64,000 nucleotides of DNA from assembly GCA_030760725.1 (NCBI GenBank), contig JASWHV010000002.1, positions 58,459,900 to 58,523,899 of the forward strand, in the 5' to 3' direction. The DNA is from Neostapfia colusana. Taxonomy: Eukaryota; Streptophyta; Magnoliopsida; Poales; Poaceae. Below are positions 20,479-31,219 of this stretch, piece after piece (the stretch's first letter is position 1; every line of letters starts with the position of its first letter). The translations under genes and the position numbers were made by a program. The notes below the pieces were generated by a model. That model was not told the origin of the DNA. It did no database searches and saw nothing but the letters and a program-made list of their open reading frames with translations.

Positions 20479-23400
20479 ATGGAAATGAAACCCAATAGAA
20501 ATTCATTGGGGCGTAACCCTCTTAGCGACGCGCCATATCGGAACCCGGTTATGGTGTTAAGTGGGCAAGGGCCGGGTCGCCACCGCCTTAGTGGTGCGCC
20601 ATATCGGAACCCGGATATGGTGTTAAATGAGCAAGGGCCGGATCGCCACCACCTTAGTGGCACACTACATCATCGCTCTGATGTAGTGATAAGTGAGCAA
20701 GGGTCTTTGCATCTTACTCGACGGGTGCAAAGCGTAAGGAAGCTAGCCGAGGACCATAGATTTTGGGTGGGTAGTTGGAATGTAGGATCCTTGACGGGGA
20801 AGCTACGTGAGTTAGTAGATGTTGCCATTAGGAGACGAGTAAATATCCTTTGTGTACAAGAGACTAGATGGGCGGGTCAAAAGGCGAGAGAAGTCGAGAG
20901 TACCGGTTTCAAGCTTTGGTATTCTGGTTCGGCTGGGACTAGGAATGGCGTAGGTGTTCTAATAGATAAGAGTCTTAAGGATGGAGTAGTGGATGTTCGA
21001 AGACGAGGGGATAGGATCATCTTAATCAAGATAGTAATTGGGGACATTGTCTTGAACGTCATTAGTGCTTATGCCCCACAAGTTGGGCTCAACATGAGTG
21101 CTAAGAGGCAATTTTGGGAGGACTTGGAAGATATGGTTAGTAGTGTACCGATAACCGAGAAACTCCTCATAGGGGGAGATCTCAATGGTCATGTGGGTGC
21201 AACTAATCTAGGATTTGAGGGAGTACATGGAGGTTTTGGATGCGGCGATAGAAATCAATAGGGTAAGGACATCCTAGACTTTGCCATAGCGTTTGATCTG
21301 TTGATAGCTAACACCCTCTTTAGGAAGAGGCAATCTCACCTAGTGACCTTTAGTAGTGCCCAACACTCTAGCCAGATTGACTTTGTCCTCACTCGGAGAA
21401 AGGATAGACGGGAGTGTCTAGATTGTAAGGTGATCCCAGGGGAGTGTGTTGTAACACAACATAAGCTTGTGGTAGCTGACTTTCGCTTCCATACATGCTC
21501 TTTGCGGGATAAAGGTGTCAAAATCACAAGAACAAAGTGGTGGAAGTTGAAGGGAGAATCACAAGAATCCTTTAAAAATAGGGTGATCACAGAAGGACCC
21601 TGGGCAGAAAATGGAGATGCAGATAGTATGTGGATGAAGATGGCAACTTGCATTAGGAAGGTAGCTAGTGAGGTGTTCGGTGTGACAAAGGGAAATAAAC
21701 TTGTAGATAAAGACACTTGGTGGTTGAATGAGGATGTACAAAAGTCCATTAAGGAGAAGAAGGAGTGTTACAAGAGTTGGCATAATGATAGAAGCGCAAG
21801 CAACATGCTTAAGTACAAAGAGGCTAAGAAGAATGCAAAGCGGGCTGTGAGTAAGGCAAGAGGACAGGCCTATGATAAGTTATATCAGAGACTAGAGACA
21901 AAAGAAGGTGAAAAGGACATATACAAGGTAGCAAAAATCCGCGAGAGAAAGAGGAGGGATCTCAATCAAGTTAAATGCATCAAAGATGAGACTGGCCGCA
22001 TTCTAGTGAAGGATGAAGAGATTAAGAATAGATGGCGTGATTACTTTAATGGGCTATTCAATGATGCGAACGGGAGCACTAGGGTTGTGTTGGATGACTC
22101 CTTTGATGACTCCAATAGGTGGTTCGTGCGGATGATACAAGAGTTTGAGGTTAAGGAGGCCTTAAAAAGGATGAAAGGAGGAAAGGCCCTCGGCCCTGAC
22201 GATGTCCCTATTAAGGTGTGGAGATGTCTTGAGGACGTGGCAATAGTATGGCTCACAAAGCTATTCAACCACATTTTTCGGTCAAACAAGATGCCTGAAG
22301 AATGGAGGAAAAGTATATTAGTACCTATCTTCAAAAATAAAGGAGATATTCAAAGTTGTACTAATTATCGAGGCATTAAGCTTATGAGTCATACTATGAA
22401 GCTTTGGGAGAGAGTGATTGAACACCGCCTGAGGAAAGTGACCAATGTCACTAAAAACCTGTTTGGTTTTATGCCTGGGAGGTCTACAATGGAGGCGATT
22501 TTCTTGCTTCGTTAGCTTATGGAGAGATATAGGTAGCAGAAGAAGGACTTGCATATAGTGTTCATCGACTTGGAGAAGGCGTACGACAAGATACCAAGGT
22601 CAGTCATGTGGTGGGCACTAGAGAAACATAAAGTGCCAACAAAGTACATTACCCTTATCAAGGATATGTACAATAATGTTAGGACAAGTGTGCGCGTAAG
22701 TGATAGTGAGACTGATGTATTTCCTATCACGGTAGGACTACATCAAGGATCAGCTTTGAGCCCATACATCCTTTCCTTGGTGATGGATGAGGTGTCGAAG
22801 GATATACAAGGGGATATCCCTTGGTGCATGCTCTTTGCTGATGACGTAGTGCTGGTAGATGGAACTAGAGATGGTGTTGATAAGAAATTAGAGTTATGGA
22901 GACAAACCTTAGAGTCCAAGGGGTTTGGACTTAGTAGGACCAAAACCGAGTATATGAGGTGTGACTTTAGTGGTGTTGGTCGGGAAGAGGGAAATGTTAG
23001 TCTACAAGGACAAATAGTACCTAGAAGGGACTCTTTCCGATACTTAGGATCAATGTTACAAAGCAACGGCGATATTGATGAGGATGTTTGCCACAGGATC
23101 AAGGTAGGGTGGATGAAATGGCGACAAGCCTCTGGAATCCTATGTGATAGGAAAGTCCCACAAAAGCTAAAAGGGAAGTTCTATAGGACAGTGATCAGAC
23201 CCGCGATGCTCTATGGGGCGGAATGTTGGCCAACTAAACGGCAACATGTCCAACAAATGAGTGTCACAGAGATGCGCATGCTACGGTAGATGTGCGGGCA
23301 CACGAGAAGAGACCGAATAAGGAATGAGGTGATTTGAGATAAGGTAGGGGTGGCGCCGATTGAAGAGAAGTTAGTCCAACATCGTCTTAGGTGGTTTGGA

Positions 23401-23601
23401 CATATCCGACGGAGACCTCCAGAAGGACCCGTTAACAGTGGGATTTTAAGAGGTAGAGAAAATATTAGGAGGGGTAGAGGACGACCAAGGTTGACCTGGG
23501 AGGAGGCGGTAAAACGAGATTTGAGAGATTGGAATGTATCCAGAGACTTAGCTCATGATAGGACCACATGGAAAGTAGCAATCCATGTGCCAGAATCGTA
23601 G
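20479..23601 (+). pseudogene. RTE LINE ORF: APE endonuclease plus reverse transcriptase, five nonsense codons
   Basis: A single frame runs throughout with no frameshift. An N-terminal repeat is followed by the APE-type endonuclease from about 20750: VGSWNVGSLTG, CVQETRW, YAPQVG, GGDLNGHVG, QIDFVLTRR. RT from about 22190 has FGFMPGRSTMEAIFLLR, VFIDLEKAYDKIPR, LHQGSALSPYIL and catalytic FADD (MLFADDVVLVD). Stops are at 21259 (TAG), 22513 (TAG), about 22534 (TAG), 23287 (TAG) and about 23336 (TGA). Each is one base from the residue expected in relatives. The protein nicks target DNA and copies its RNA there; this copy is dead by point mutation only. The exact start codon is uncertain. Confidence 0.9.
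20531..20728 (+). repeat. Three 66-bp repeats at the 5' end of the LINE ORF
   Basis: Units start at 20531, 20597 and about 20663 (CGCCATATCGGAACCCGG in the first two, diverged in the third). Because 66 is a multiple of three, they encode 22-residue repeats of the form APYRNPVMVLSGQGPGRH. The third unit has diverged most. Confidence 0.75.
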
Positions 23602-23779
23602 TCTTGTTTTTTTTCTATTTTCTATTTTCTTTTTTTCTTTTCTCTTTTCTCTTTTCTTTTCTTTTTTTCCTTGTTCTTATAACTCTTCCTCTCTTTTACT
23701 TCATTGATATTGGGTTTCATGTCTAGCCGACCCCAACAGGCTTGGGATAAAGGCTTGGTTGTTGTTGTTGTTGTTGTTG
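23602..23779 (+). other. LINE 3' UTR: pyrimidine tract and TTG tail
   Basis: A T/C-only tract at about 23606-23672 is followed by CAGGCTTGGGATAAAGGCTT and six to seven TTG units. The repeat tail, rather than poly(A), is typical of RTE elements. Confidence 0.85.
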
Positions 23780-23798
23780 CATGTAAAAGCACACGGTA
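23780..23798. repeat. Right target-site duplication of LINE L
   Basis: Identical to 20357-20375. Confidence 0.95.
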
Positions 23799-24647
23799 GC
23801 CTCTAGTATGACATGGGTAACCAAGAAACATGCCATCAACGGATCTAGGTTCAAATTTATCAAGATTACCATGTTTATTAACAAAGCATTTGCAACCAAA
23901 AACCCGAAACTGTGTGACACTAGGCCTATGTCCAATCCGAAGTTCATATCATGTTTTACCTAGCTTAGCACGCAAGAAAACACGATTTGAGACATAACAA
24001 GAAGTTGCAATTGCATCAGACCAAAATTTTCTAGGAGTTTGATATTCATCAAGCATATTCCTAGCCATCTTAACTAAGGTTCTCTTCTTTTTCTCTACAA
24101 CACCATTTTGTTGAGGTACATATGGTGAAGAAAATTGATGATCTATTCCATTTTCAGCACAAAAGGGATCAAACGATTGATTTTTAAATTCGGTTCTGTT
24201 ATTACTTCTAATTGCTTTTAAAGATTCTGGGTGATCAATTGATAATCTAAGAAATAAGGTTCTAAAGTGACTAAAAGTTTCATTCTTAGATGCCATAAAA
24301 TAAACCCAAGAGTATCTAGAATAGTCATCAACAATGACAAGAATATACCATTTAGCTCCAAAGGATTAAACACGTGAAGGTCCTACGGTGTCAAGGTGCA
24401 AAAGTTGACCCGGTTCAGTTGTCATGGTCGTTGTGAGAGGAGCATGTGAACCAGCAACCATCTTAGCATGTCTACAAGAAGAGCACACAATTTCTTTGTC
24501 CCCTTTAAACTTAGGCAGCCCATGTATGCGATCAAGAGCACTAACACGTGTGAGATGATCAAAGCCTATGTGACCAAGTCTACGATGCCAAAAATATAAG
24601 TCTTTTGAATCATTAGCAACTAGACATCTATGCTTAGAGGATGACAT
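23799..24647 (-). pseudogene. pol: Copia S integrase, broken
   Basis: The pre-integrase zinc region is clear (LYFWHRRLGHIGFDHLTRVS, CSSCRHAKM) with the first catalytic aspartate in LLHLDTVGPS. A stop lies near 24366. The core then continues, but the second catalytic site reads RSNNRTEF where the family has RSDNGTEF, and the glutamate region reads VVEKKKRTL. A stop after LRAKLGKT is near 23949. The distal part (FLGYP...YRVLLH) is split by the LINE. It is inactive on several counts. Confidence 0.9.
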
Positions 24648-24766
24648 ATCAAAATCAGCTTTAAAAACCCTTTCAAAACCGAGACATTAAAAATGAGCTC
24701 ACTATTTGAATCTACAACCTTGCAAAAAATTTTAGTGAAAATAATTTCCATATTTTCATCTAGCAA

Positions 24767-25000
24767 TTATGAAACAGAAAGCAAGTTGTATTTCAAATTT
24801 TTAACAAGTGCCACATCTTTTAAAGTGTAGTGATTATTTACTGTAACTGAACCCTTAGCAATTATAGGAGTTGAAGAATTATCGACAAAAGTAACATTTT
24901 CTACATGTGACACAAAAGAAAGGGAATAGAACCATTCTTTGCTACCGGTCATGTGGCGTGAGCATCCTGAATCCACAATCCAAATGTTCTCCTTCCTCAA
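24767..25000 (-). pseudogene. pol: Copia S protease fragment
   Basis: IWIVDSGCSRHMTG carries an intact DSG active site, followed by the expected KNLKYNLLSVS end. It lies in the right order between gag and integrase but is separated from both by stops. Confidence 0.9.
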
Positions 25001-25083
25001 GCGTGTAACCTACATAGAAGTACAATACGTCTATGACTCAATATTGGGGTTAGTCAAAAGGCATTTAGGAATCCAGTACTGAG

Positions 25084-26440
25084 TCACACAACGTCCAGTA
25101 GAATAACATGCAAAGGCTGAGAAAAAACAGCAGGTTTATGAGCCAAAGTTTGAGGATTTTTGTACCCAACTACTGACCTACGAGGTGTTACATGAGTAGC
25201 ACTAAAAACAGTAGGTCCGGAAGCAAACTTTGCATGTTTTTGACTCATTACAGCAGGTTGCATATTCCTAACATTCGCTTCAGCACATGCAACAGGTTTT
25301 GCACAGATGTTATGTGATCTATCAATCATTCTTTCCTTTTTCTGTTGCTTAGCTAGACTATAACAAAAATCTATGACATGACCATCTCTACCACAGTAGG
25401 TACAATGAAATTTAACTTTATGTTCATGTCTAGATGAGCAGACAACATGTTTATCTGAAACTGAATGAGACAACACTCCTGCAGATTTAAAACCACTTCT
25501 TTTTGTTTAGGAACCGTTTTAATCAAACCACTTCCTAATAACTTTACAATTTTAGGTGGATGTGCTTTAGCATGAGCATGGGAATCAAAATCTAAACCAG
25601 TTTTATCATTGCAAGATTTATAAGAATTCAACAGCAAGTTCAGATTCTTATTCCCATTATAAAACTGCTCTAGTGTCCTATTCATGTCATCAAGTTTCTT
25701 AGACAAGTCTAGGCAGTTATGACATGAAGTTTTTCCTTTTAGTTTGCAATTGGATACTTAACTTCATGAGAACGTAAAGCATTGTTCAATATAGAAATTT
25801 CATTTATAGCATCTTGTAGTTTCTTATTAAGATCATCACAAGTAGAACAATGCAAATTAATTGTAGAACAACAAGCCTCTTTCAAGTTTTTATCATTAAG
25901 TGCAGCAAGCTCTCTGTTCTTTTCAATCTCTAACTCAAGTTTATCTAGTGTGGAGGTATGTGCACTTCTTATAGAGGATAATGGTTCATATATTAAATCA
26001 CATGAGGAACAAGAATCATCATTAGGAACCAAAGATTTCAAATGATTAATTTCAGATTCTAGTGACTCAATTTTAACAACATTGTCCCTACGCTTTTTGT
26101 CCTTTTTCTTCACTATAACCGTGGCACGAGAAATAGCATCACACATTTCTTCGCAAGTAGGACATACCCCTCCATACTTGAACTTGACTTGCCCGCCATG
26201 AAGCATAAGTTTGCCAAATCATTTTCATCTTCGTCACTTCCGATGTCCACATCGCTTGAGCCAAGTTCTTGAAGTGCGGAGATAAAACTATTTACCAATT
26301 GGCATCCTATAAAACCCTTCTTCTTTTTATTATTATTTGCAGAGGAGTGCTTCGTCCTAGTTTGCTTTTCATCACGGGAAGTAGGACCTGAAAGGTTTGG
26401 GCAATCCGTACGAAAATGCCCCGTCTTACCACATTCGAAG
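25084..26440 (-). pseudogene. gag: Copia S gag C-terminal region with zinc knuckles, broken
   Basis: After the gag stop a CCHC knuckle (CFECGKTGHFRTDC) is readable near 26400-26440. A lysine/glutamate coiled-coil segment follows (ESLESEINHLKSL, LDKLELEIEKNRELAALNDK), then a second cysteine-histidine cluster (HCTYCGRDGHVIDFC) near 25400. The long, coiled-coil-rich gag is characteristic of Sireviruses (Maximus/SIRE lineage). Several frameshifts and stops separate the parts. Confidence 0.8.
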
Positions 26441-26442
26441 CA

Positions 26443-27255
26443 TCATTGAGGTTCGGCACTTCTTCTCCTTCTAGTTCTCACATTTCGCAATACTTTTGAG
26501 AACCGAGTATAGATGAGTGCAAGTTCTTCCTCTGGAAACTCTTTAATCTGTTCAAGGGTTAGAGAGGACAACAAAGAAAGTGTACCACAAGATGAAGATT
26601 GACTAGAGCTAGGCATGTCACGTTGTAAAACAAATGCAAGAGACTTGTTGGGGTTCTTACGTGATATTATGTCAATTTCATGAGTTTTTAACTTGGAATA
26701 TAGCACATCTAATGTAAGTGTACTCATGACAGTATATTCACGAATAGATGTAGCTTTCATCTCCCAAATTGACATGTCTAATGCACTTAGTAATTGCCTA
26801 GAGTTTTCAGCATCTGAAAAATTAACGTTGACACCACGCAAGTTGTTGAGAATTTTAATGAAGTGAGCAAAGAGGTCATCGATTGACTCACCGGGTTGCA
26901 TCTCGAAGCGCATGTATTCTTTCTTGAACATATCTTGTCTTACCTCCTTGATATTGTTGGATACTTCGTGGTAGTCACAAAGTGCTTTCCACACATCGTA
27001 TGCAGATCGGAGGTGTGCAACATGGTCCAAGTCACTTTGAGTTAATCCTTGTATGATCAAGTTTCGTGCTTTGTTTTTGTTGACGTCTCTCATGTTCGTA
27101 GCCGTGACTTTATTGTTTGGCGGCACATCATAAGGCTTGTACACCTTTTCCCATATTGCGAAGCCTTGCGCCTCGATGAAAGCCTCCATACGTGCCTTCC
27201 AAACCTGAAAATCAATGCCACTGAACACATAAGGTTTTGCGGAGTATTTCTCCAT
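26443..27255 (-). pseudogene. gag: Copia S gag N-terminal region
   Basis: An open frame of 270 codons starting MEKYSAKPYVFSG, the expected opening of a Copia gag, with FQVWKARMEAFIEAQ and later EFPEEELALIYTRF. It stops at TGA just before the first zinc knuckle, where the frame would otherwise continue. The start lies about 50 bp downstream of the primer binding site. It forms the particle shell in intact elements. Confidence 0.9.
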
Positions 27256-27302
27256 GATGATTAGTCAAAACACATGCAAATCACAAAGATTAGAGCACTG
27301 TT

Positions 27303-27314
27303 GCTCTGGTACCA
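27303..27314 (-). other. Primer binding site of Copia S
   Basis: On the minus strand TGGTACCAGAGC lies 2 nt after the 5' LTR end; a methionine-type PBS usual for Copia elements. Confidence 0.85.
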
Positions 27315-27316
27315 AT

Positions 27317-28938
27317 TGTAGGATCGAAGAGCACATGAGAAGCTACCAGAGGGGGGGTGAATGGTAGATTTAAACTTTTTAGCAGAAGCAACAAAAACCT
27401 CATCGGCAGAAAATTGATCTGTTAAAGAAACCATGTATGCGACTGATCTAAATGTGTTCAACCATGAGAAAACTGATATATATTATAATAATCAAGTCAC
27501 AAGGACACGAGAACAAGAATCATAGAAATCCGTCAAGAAAAACTCAAGTTATGATCGAAAGATCAAACGAGGATCAATCTGTTCTACTCGAGTAAAAACC
27601 AGATCTGCAACACTGCAAAGAAACTCCTTTAGATCAGAAACTACAAATCCAATGAAAATGAAATTTTACGGATAATAGATAATTAAGTTGTGAAGACAAC
27701 CCAAAAAGAATCACGTCAATTGGATCTGTAAATCTCAAGTTATGATCAAAACACCGAAGCACTGTCGTGCTGTCCAGAAACCCGACGAGAAAGACAAGAC
27801 AAAAACAAGTCGGACGAATAAGGCACAAAAGCTCCTGTAAATTACGAATTTTATTGATCAAAACATAAGAGGAACAAACCAAGGTCATCTTACCACAATC
27901 TCAGACCTCCCTTTCTTATATAACCAGCCCGGAGGTCAACCCAATTCAAACTAGGACTCTAATCCTACTCAGTTTCTAAATCGAAACTTTCCATAACTGC
28001 TCAAGACTCTTCTATACGCAGATAGAAGCAATCTTAAGACGTCTAAACACCTTAGTAACGTATCCAACATTCCTAAAACAACTCAACTTCATGTCCTACA
28101 CGAAGTCCTATCATAACCAACTCAAATCTTTCCATATTTGAGCCATAACCGACTCAGCCGCAGCCTGAATCCATAATCCAGTTGGTTGGACCTTTCCTAC
28201 CAATTCTTTTACGTCCACATCTCTTCATCACGCCTTGGAACCATGTTTCCACGTCCATGCACTCCTTGCACACATGAAAACACCTTCCAACGACGTCCAC
28301 GATACCTTCATATGCATTATTCTTGATCCAAACATGCTGCGCGACCTCCCGATCAACTCAACCACAATTCCTTCCGAACATGGTTGTTCAACCTCATATC
28401 CTCCCTAAGATTAGTTCAATGGAACCCGTCACCAGCCATATCTTGAACTCAAGCAACACCTGCACATGAATAAACAACCAATACTTTCAAGCACAAGTCC
28501 GCGACTTGACTCACGTTAGTTCCGAAAACCACAACACCTTATGTGAACACCTCACATAAGCATGTTGCAAACCATAGAAAAATATTGACCACCGTAAACA
28601 ACCATAACACTTCAAAAACTTAGTAAAAGAACACTAAGCAAACTTTTCATAGATGTAAAGCAAGTTCGAATCATTTGCATGGTAAAAACAGAACCATTGT
28701 GATTTAGCTCCAGACCTTGCCAAAGCTAACCGGACCTTGAGCCGGAGCTTACCAAAGCTAGCAGAACCTAGCACCGGAACTTACCAAAGCAGTCGGACCT
28801 ATCCATAGCAAGTCAGGCCTTATGTCTGATCTTGTCGGAGCTCGAACCTAGAGTCGGACCTTGACAAAAAGAGTGTTTTGGTAGAATTCATAAGTTTTAT
28901 CGTCATAGCCAATGTATTCAGCACACATAGGGCTCAAA
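27317..28938 (-). mobile_element. 5' LTR of Copia S (1622 bp)
   Basis: On the minus strand it starts at 28938 (TTTGAGCCCTATGTGTGC, one change from TGTGAG in the other LTR) and ends CGATCCTACA at 27317. Its outer 350 bp match 17025-17403. No gene inside. The right flank is the coiled-coil gene fragment. Confidence 0.85.
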
Positions 28939-29899
28939 GGCGGCGTGCTTCCGATCAGCGTAAGCCCCGCTGTTATTATTTTCTTCGCTGGTCACCCCAA
29001 GATTTGTTTGTATCCATGCTTTTGGTCTTATTTTTGGACAGAGGCTTGCCGAGCAAGAGGCTGAGCGGGGGCGGCCCCTCGAGGAAGCCCTCGGTTGTCA
29101 AAGTCTCATGGAGGCTGAGGAGGATGAGAGGGCCCGAGCCGAGGCCGTGACCGCTCGAGCGGAGGCGAACCGTTCTGGTGCTGCTTCTGCTGCCGCAACT
29201 CGGGTAGAAGTCGTGGCGACCGTTAAGGCGAATCTCGCCGGGAGGATCACCAAAGCGGATAATTGAGCGAGGACCTCTCTAAGTGAAACCGAAAAGGCCA
29301 AATCCGCCTTCACCCGGGCTACTTGGGAGCTCGATCGTAAGTTCTTCTTCCTGCTGAACTTCTCTCATGTTCGTCTTTCTCTTACTATTAAGCCTTTTTA
29401 TTTCGCTTGTTGCTTGTAGAGGTGCAGGGCTCCCTTGTTGTGACGAGGGATCTCGTCCAGGCTCGGGAGGTGGAGCTCGCCAGGCTTGGAAAGGCTGGCA
29501 ATGCACTCTGCAAAGCCCTGATCGGAGCCCTAGGGAAGACGCGAGGGCTGATCTCCCGACTCGGCGAGGCGGCGGCCCGGGTTTCCATCGAGGACAAGGA
29601 ACGAAGGCTTCTCACAAGGGCAGCCGCGATGTTTCAAAGTTGTGCTGGGAGCCACGGAATCCGTGACTCAAGTGGCGCCGAGAGAGGTGGCATCTCGGCA
29701 AGGTGATGCGGCCAAAGTCGGAGCCAACCGGAGGGGGCTTGAATACCTTCGTGCCGTGGGCCAAACGGCTGACAAAGTGGTGCCTGGAAGCTCGGCCGCT
29801 CCTCTAGCTGTGCATCTGATGCAGCTGCCTGCCATGTTGAAGGAACGCCTTGACGAGGTGGCAACTGCCGAGGCCCAGCTTAGGGTGCAGTTGGCTCTG
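28939..29899 (+). pseudogene. Fragment of a grass transposon-associated coiled-coil gene
   Basis: Exons separated by two short GT-AG introns (28960-29041 and 29337-29419, 82 and 83 bp). The product is alanine-, glutamate- and arginine-rich, for example AEQEAERGRPLEEAL and later VVTRDLVQAREVELARL, the profile of a long coiled coil. An in-frame TGA is at 29264 and a frame change near 29640, after which VAPREVASRQGDAAKVGA and LMQLPAMLKERLDEVATAEA continue to 29899. It resembles the C-terminal part of proteins annotated in cereals as 'putative gypsy type transposon'; that match is from memory. It is cut by Copia S on the left and F1 on the right. Confidence 0.5.
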
Positions 29900-30159
29900 T
29901 GTGACACCCTCAATTTTGATTTCTGCATGCATTCATATTTTATATAAAGAGAACATTTTAAATGAATTGGAAACAGATAAAGAATAAAAAAGATAGCCAA
30001 AAAGAGCCAAATCCAATCCACAGAGAGCGCCAAAGACAACTCCCACGGCCGCAGGCCACGTGACGCCTTCGGAGCTCATCCCCTCAAAAGGTGGAGAGGT
30101 CCCCGCTAACTGGCTACGTGGCAGGCTCGGGGCTGGTCTCTGCTGAAGGGGCGAGGTCC

Positions 30160-30830
30160 GACCCCGTGGGACACGTGTTGCCCCTGGAGCTAGCCTCTGC
30201 GGAGGAGCGAGGTCAGCCCGCAGGACGCGTGTCGCCTTCGGGGCTAGTCACTGCGGAAAAGAGAGGACCGCTGCGCGGGACACGTGTCGCTCTCTGAGCT
30301 AACCTCCGAGAGGTCCGGTCCTACTGGACACGTGTCACCTTCGGAGCTCGCCTCCGGGAGGTCTGACACTACCGGACACATGTCACCTCTGGAGCTCACC
30401 TCCGGGAGGTCCGACACTATCGGACACGTGTCACCTCCGGAGCTCACCTCTGGGAGGTCCGACACTATCGGACATGTGTCACCTCCGGAGCTCACCTCCG
30501 GGAGGTCCGACGCTATTGGACACGTGTCGACCTCGGAGCTCGTCTCTTAGGAGAAAGGAATTCTGGCGCTGCTAGGACACGTGGCACTATCGGAGCTCAC
30601 CTCCGAAGAGAGGGGAGGTCCGGCACTGACACGTGGCACATTCGGAGCTCGCCTCTGAGGGAGAGGGAGGTCCCTCTCACCAGGACGTGTGGCGCACGCG
30701 GAGCTCGCCTCTGAGGAAGAGGGAGGTCTCACCCGCCTAACACGTGGCACAACCGGAGCTCGCCCCTGAGGAAAAGGGAAGCCCAATCCCCCGCTGGACA
30801 CGTGGAGCCTCCGGAGCTTATCCCTACGGA
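30160..30830 (+). repeat. Tandem U3 repeats with G-box/ABRE palindromes (F1)
   Basis: Core units of 48 bp start at 30279, 30327, 30375, 30423, 30471 and 30519, most beginning GACACGTGTC. Looser copies extend on both sides (about 30167, 30217, 30578, 30629, 30690, 30740, 30797). Each also has GGAGCTC about 10 bp later. GACACGTGTC contains CACGTG and ACGTGTC, the G-box and ABRE cores bound by plant bZIP and bHLH factors. The repetitive ORFs here arise only because 48 is divisible by three. Confidence 0.85.
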
Positions 30831-31010
30831 AGGACGCAATTCTGAAGCGGTTTTCCTCTGTACGTGAGTACCCGTTACTTTGGAAACCGACACAAACTCT
30901 TCTACGTTGAATACTGCAACCAAATCGATTAGAGATGTTAAGATCTAAAAACAAATCAAATAGGACTCTTATTAGAAATCCAATGGGAGAAAGACTCTTC
31001 TTTTTCCGGT

Positions 31011-31018
31011 TATAAATA
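31011..31018 (+). promoter_or_regulatory. TATA box of F1
   Basis: TATAAATA, about 180 bp after the repeat array and 200 bp before the exon A/B junction; conserved in F2. Confidence 0.65.
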
Positions 31019-31217
31019 GAACCCAAAACAACCCCTTGGTCGTAACATCTTTTCTAAGCCGAGAACTTAGAAGCCCTAGCCCCCAAACTCGTCGAGCTTA
31101 ACCCCTTCGACGGAGTTGACCACCGGAGAGACCGCCGACGAGCCCAGACACGATCGCCATCGCCGGAAGAGAGCCGACGATCTGTTTTTTCTAGGAGCAA
31201 GGACCTGAAGGAAGCAA

Positions 31218-31219
31218 GA
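31218..31219 (+). other. Exon-exon junction: precise loss of intron 1
   Basis: F1 reads ...GAAGCAAG/AAGGACAAGC. F0 (246-544) and F2 (33869-33543) have a GT...AG intron exactly at the slash, with matching exon sequence on both sides. Confidence 0.85.

Larger units (their letters stand above)
20376..23779 (+). mobile_element. RTE-clade LINE (L), about 3.4 kb, apparently full length
   Basis: A non-LTR retrotransposon with endonuclease and RT in one frame, a pyrimidine-rich 3' UTR and a TTG-repeat tail, bounded by a perfect 19-bp duplication. It is inserted antisense to Copia S within its integrase. Length and lack of poly(A) fit plant RTE elements such as those common in maize. Confidence 0.9.

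Noticed and set aside
20479..23601. Stop-codon readthrough or recoding in the LINE ORF
   Set aside because: Five stops of mixed type at positions with ordinary residues in relatives; simple decay is the better explanation.
30244..30550. Repetitive ORFs on both strands with 16-residue repeats (e.g. GHVSPPELTSGRSDTI)
   Set aside because: They follow from the 48-bp tandem repeat being divisible by three; no start context, no conservation of frame in F2 beyond the DNA repeat.
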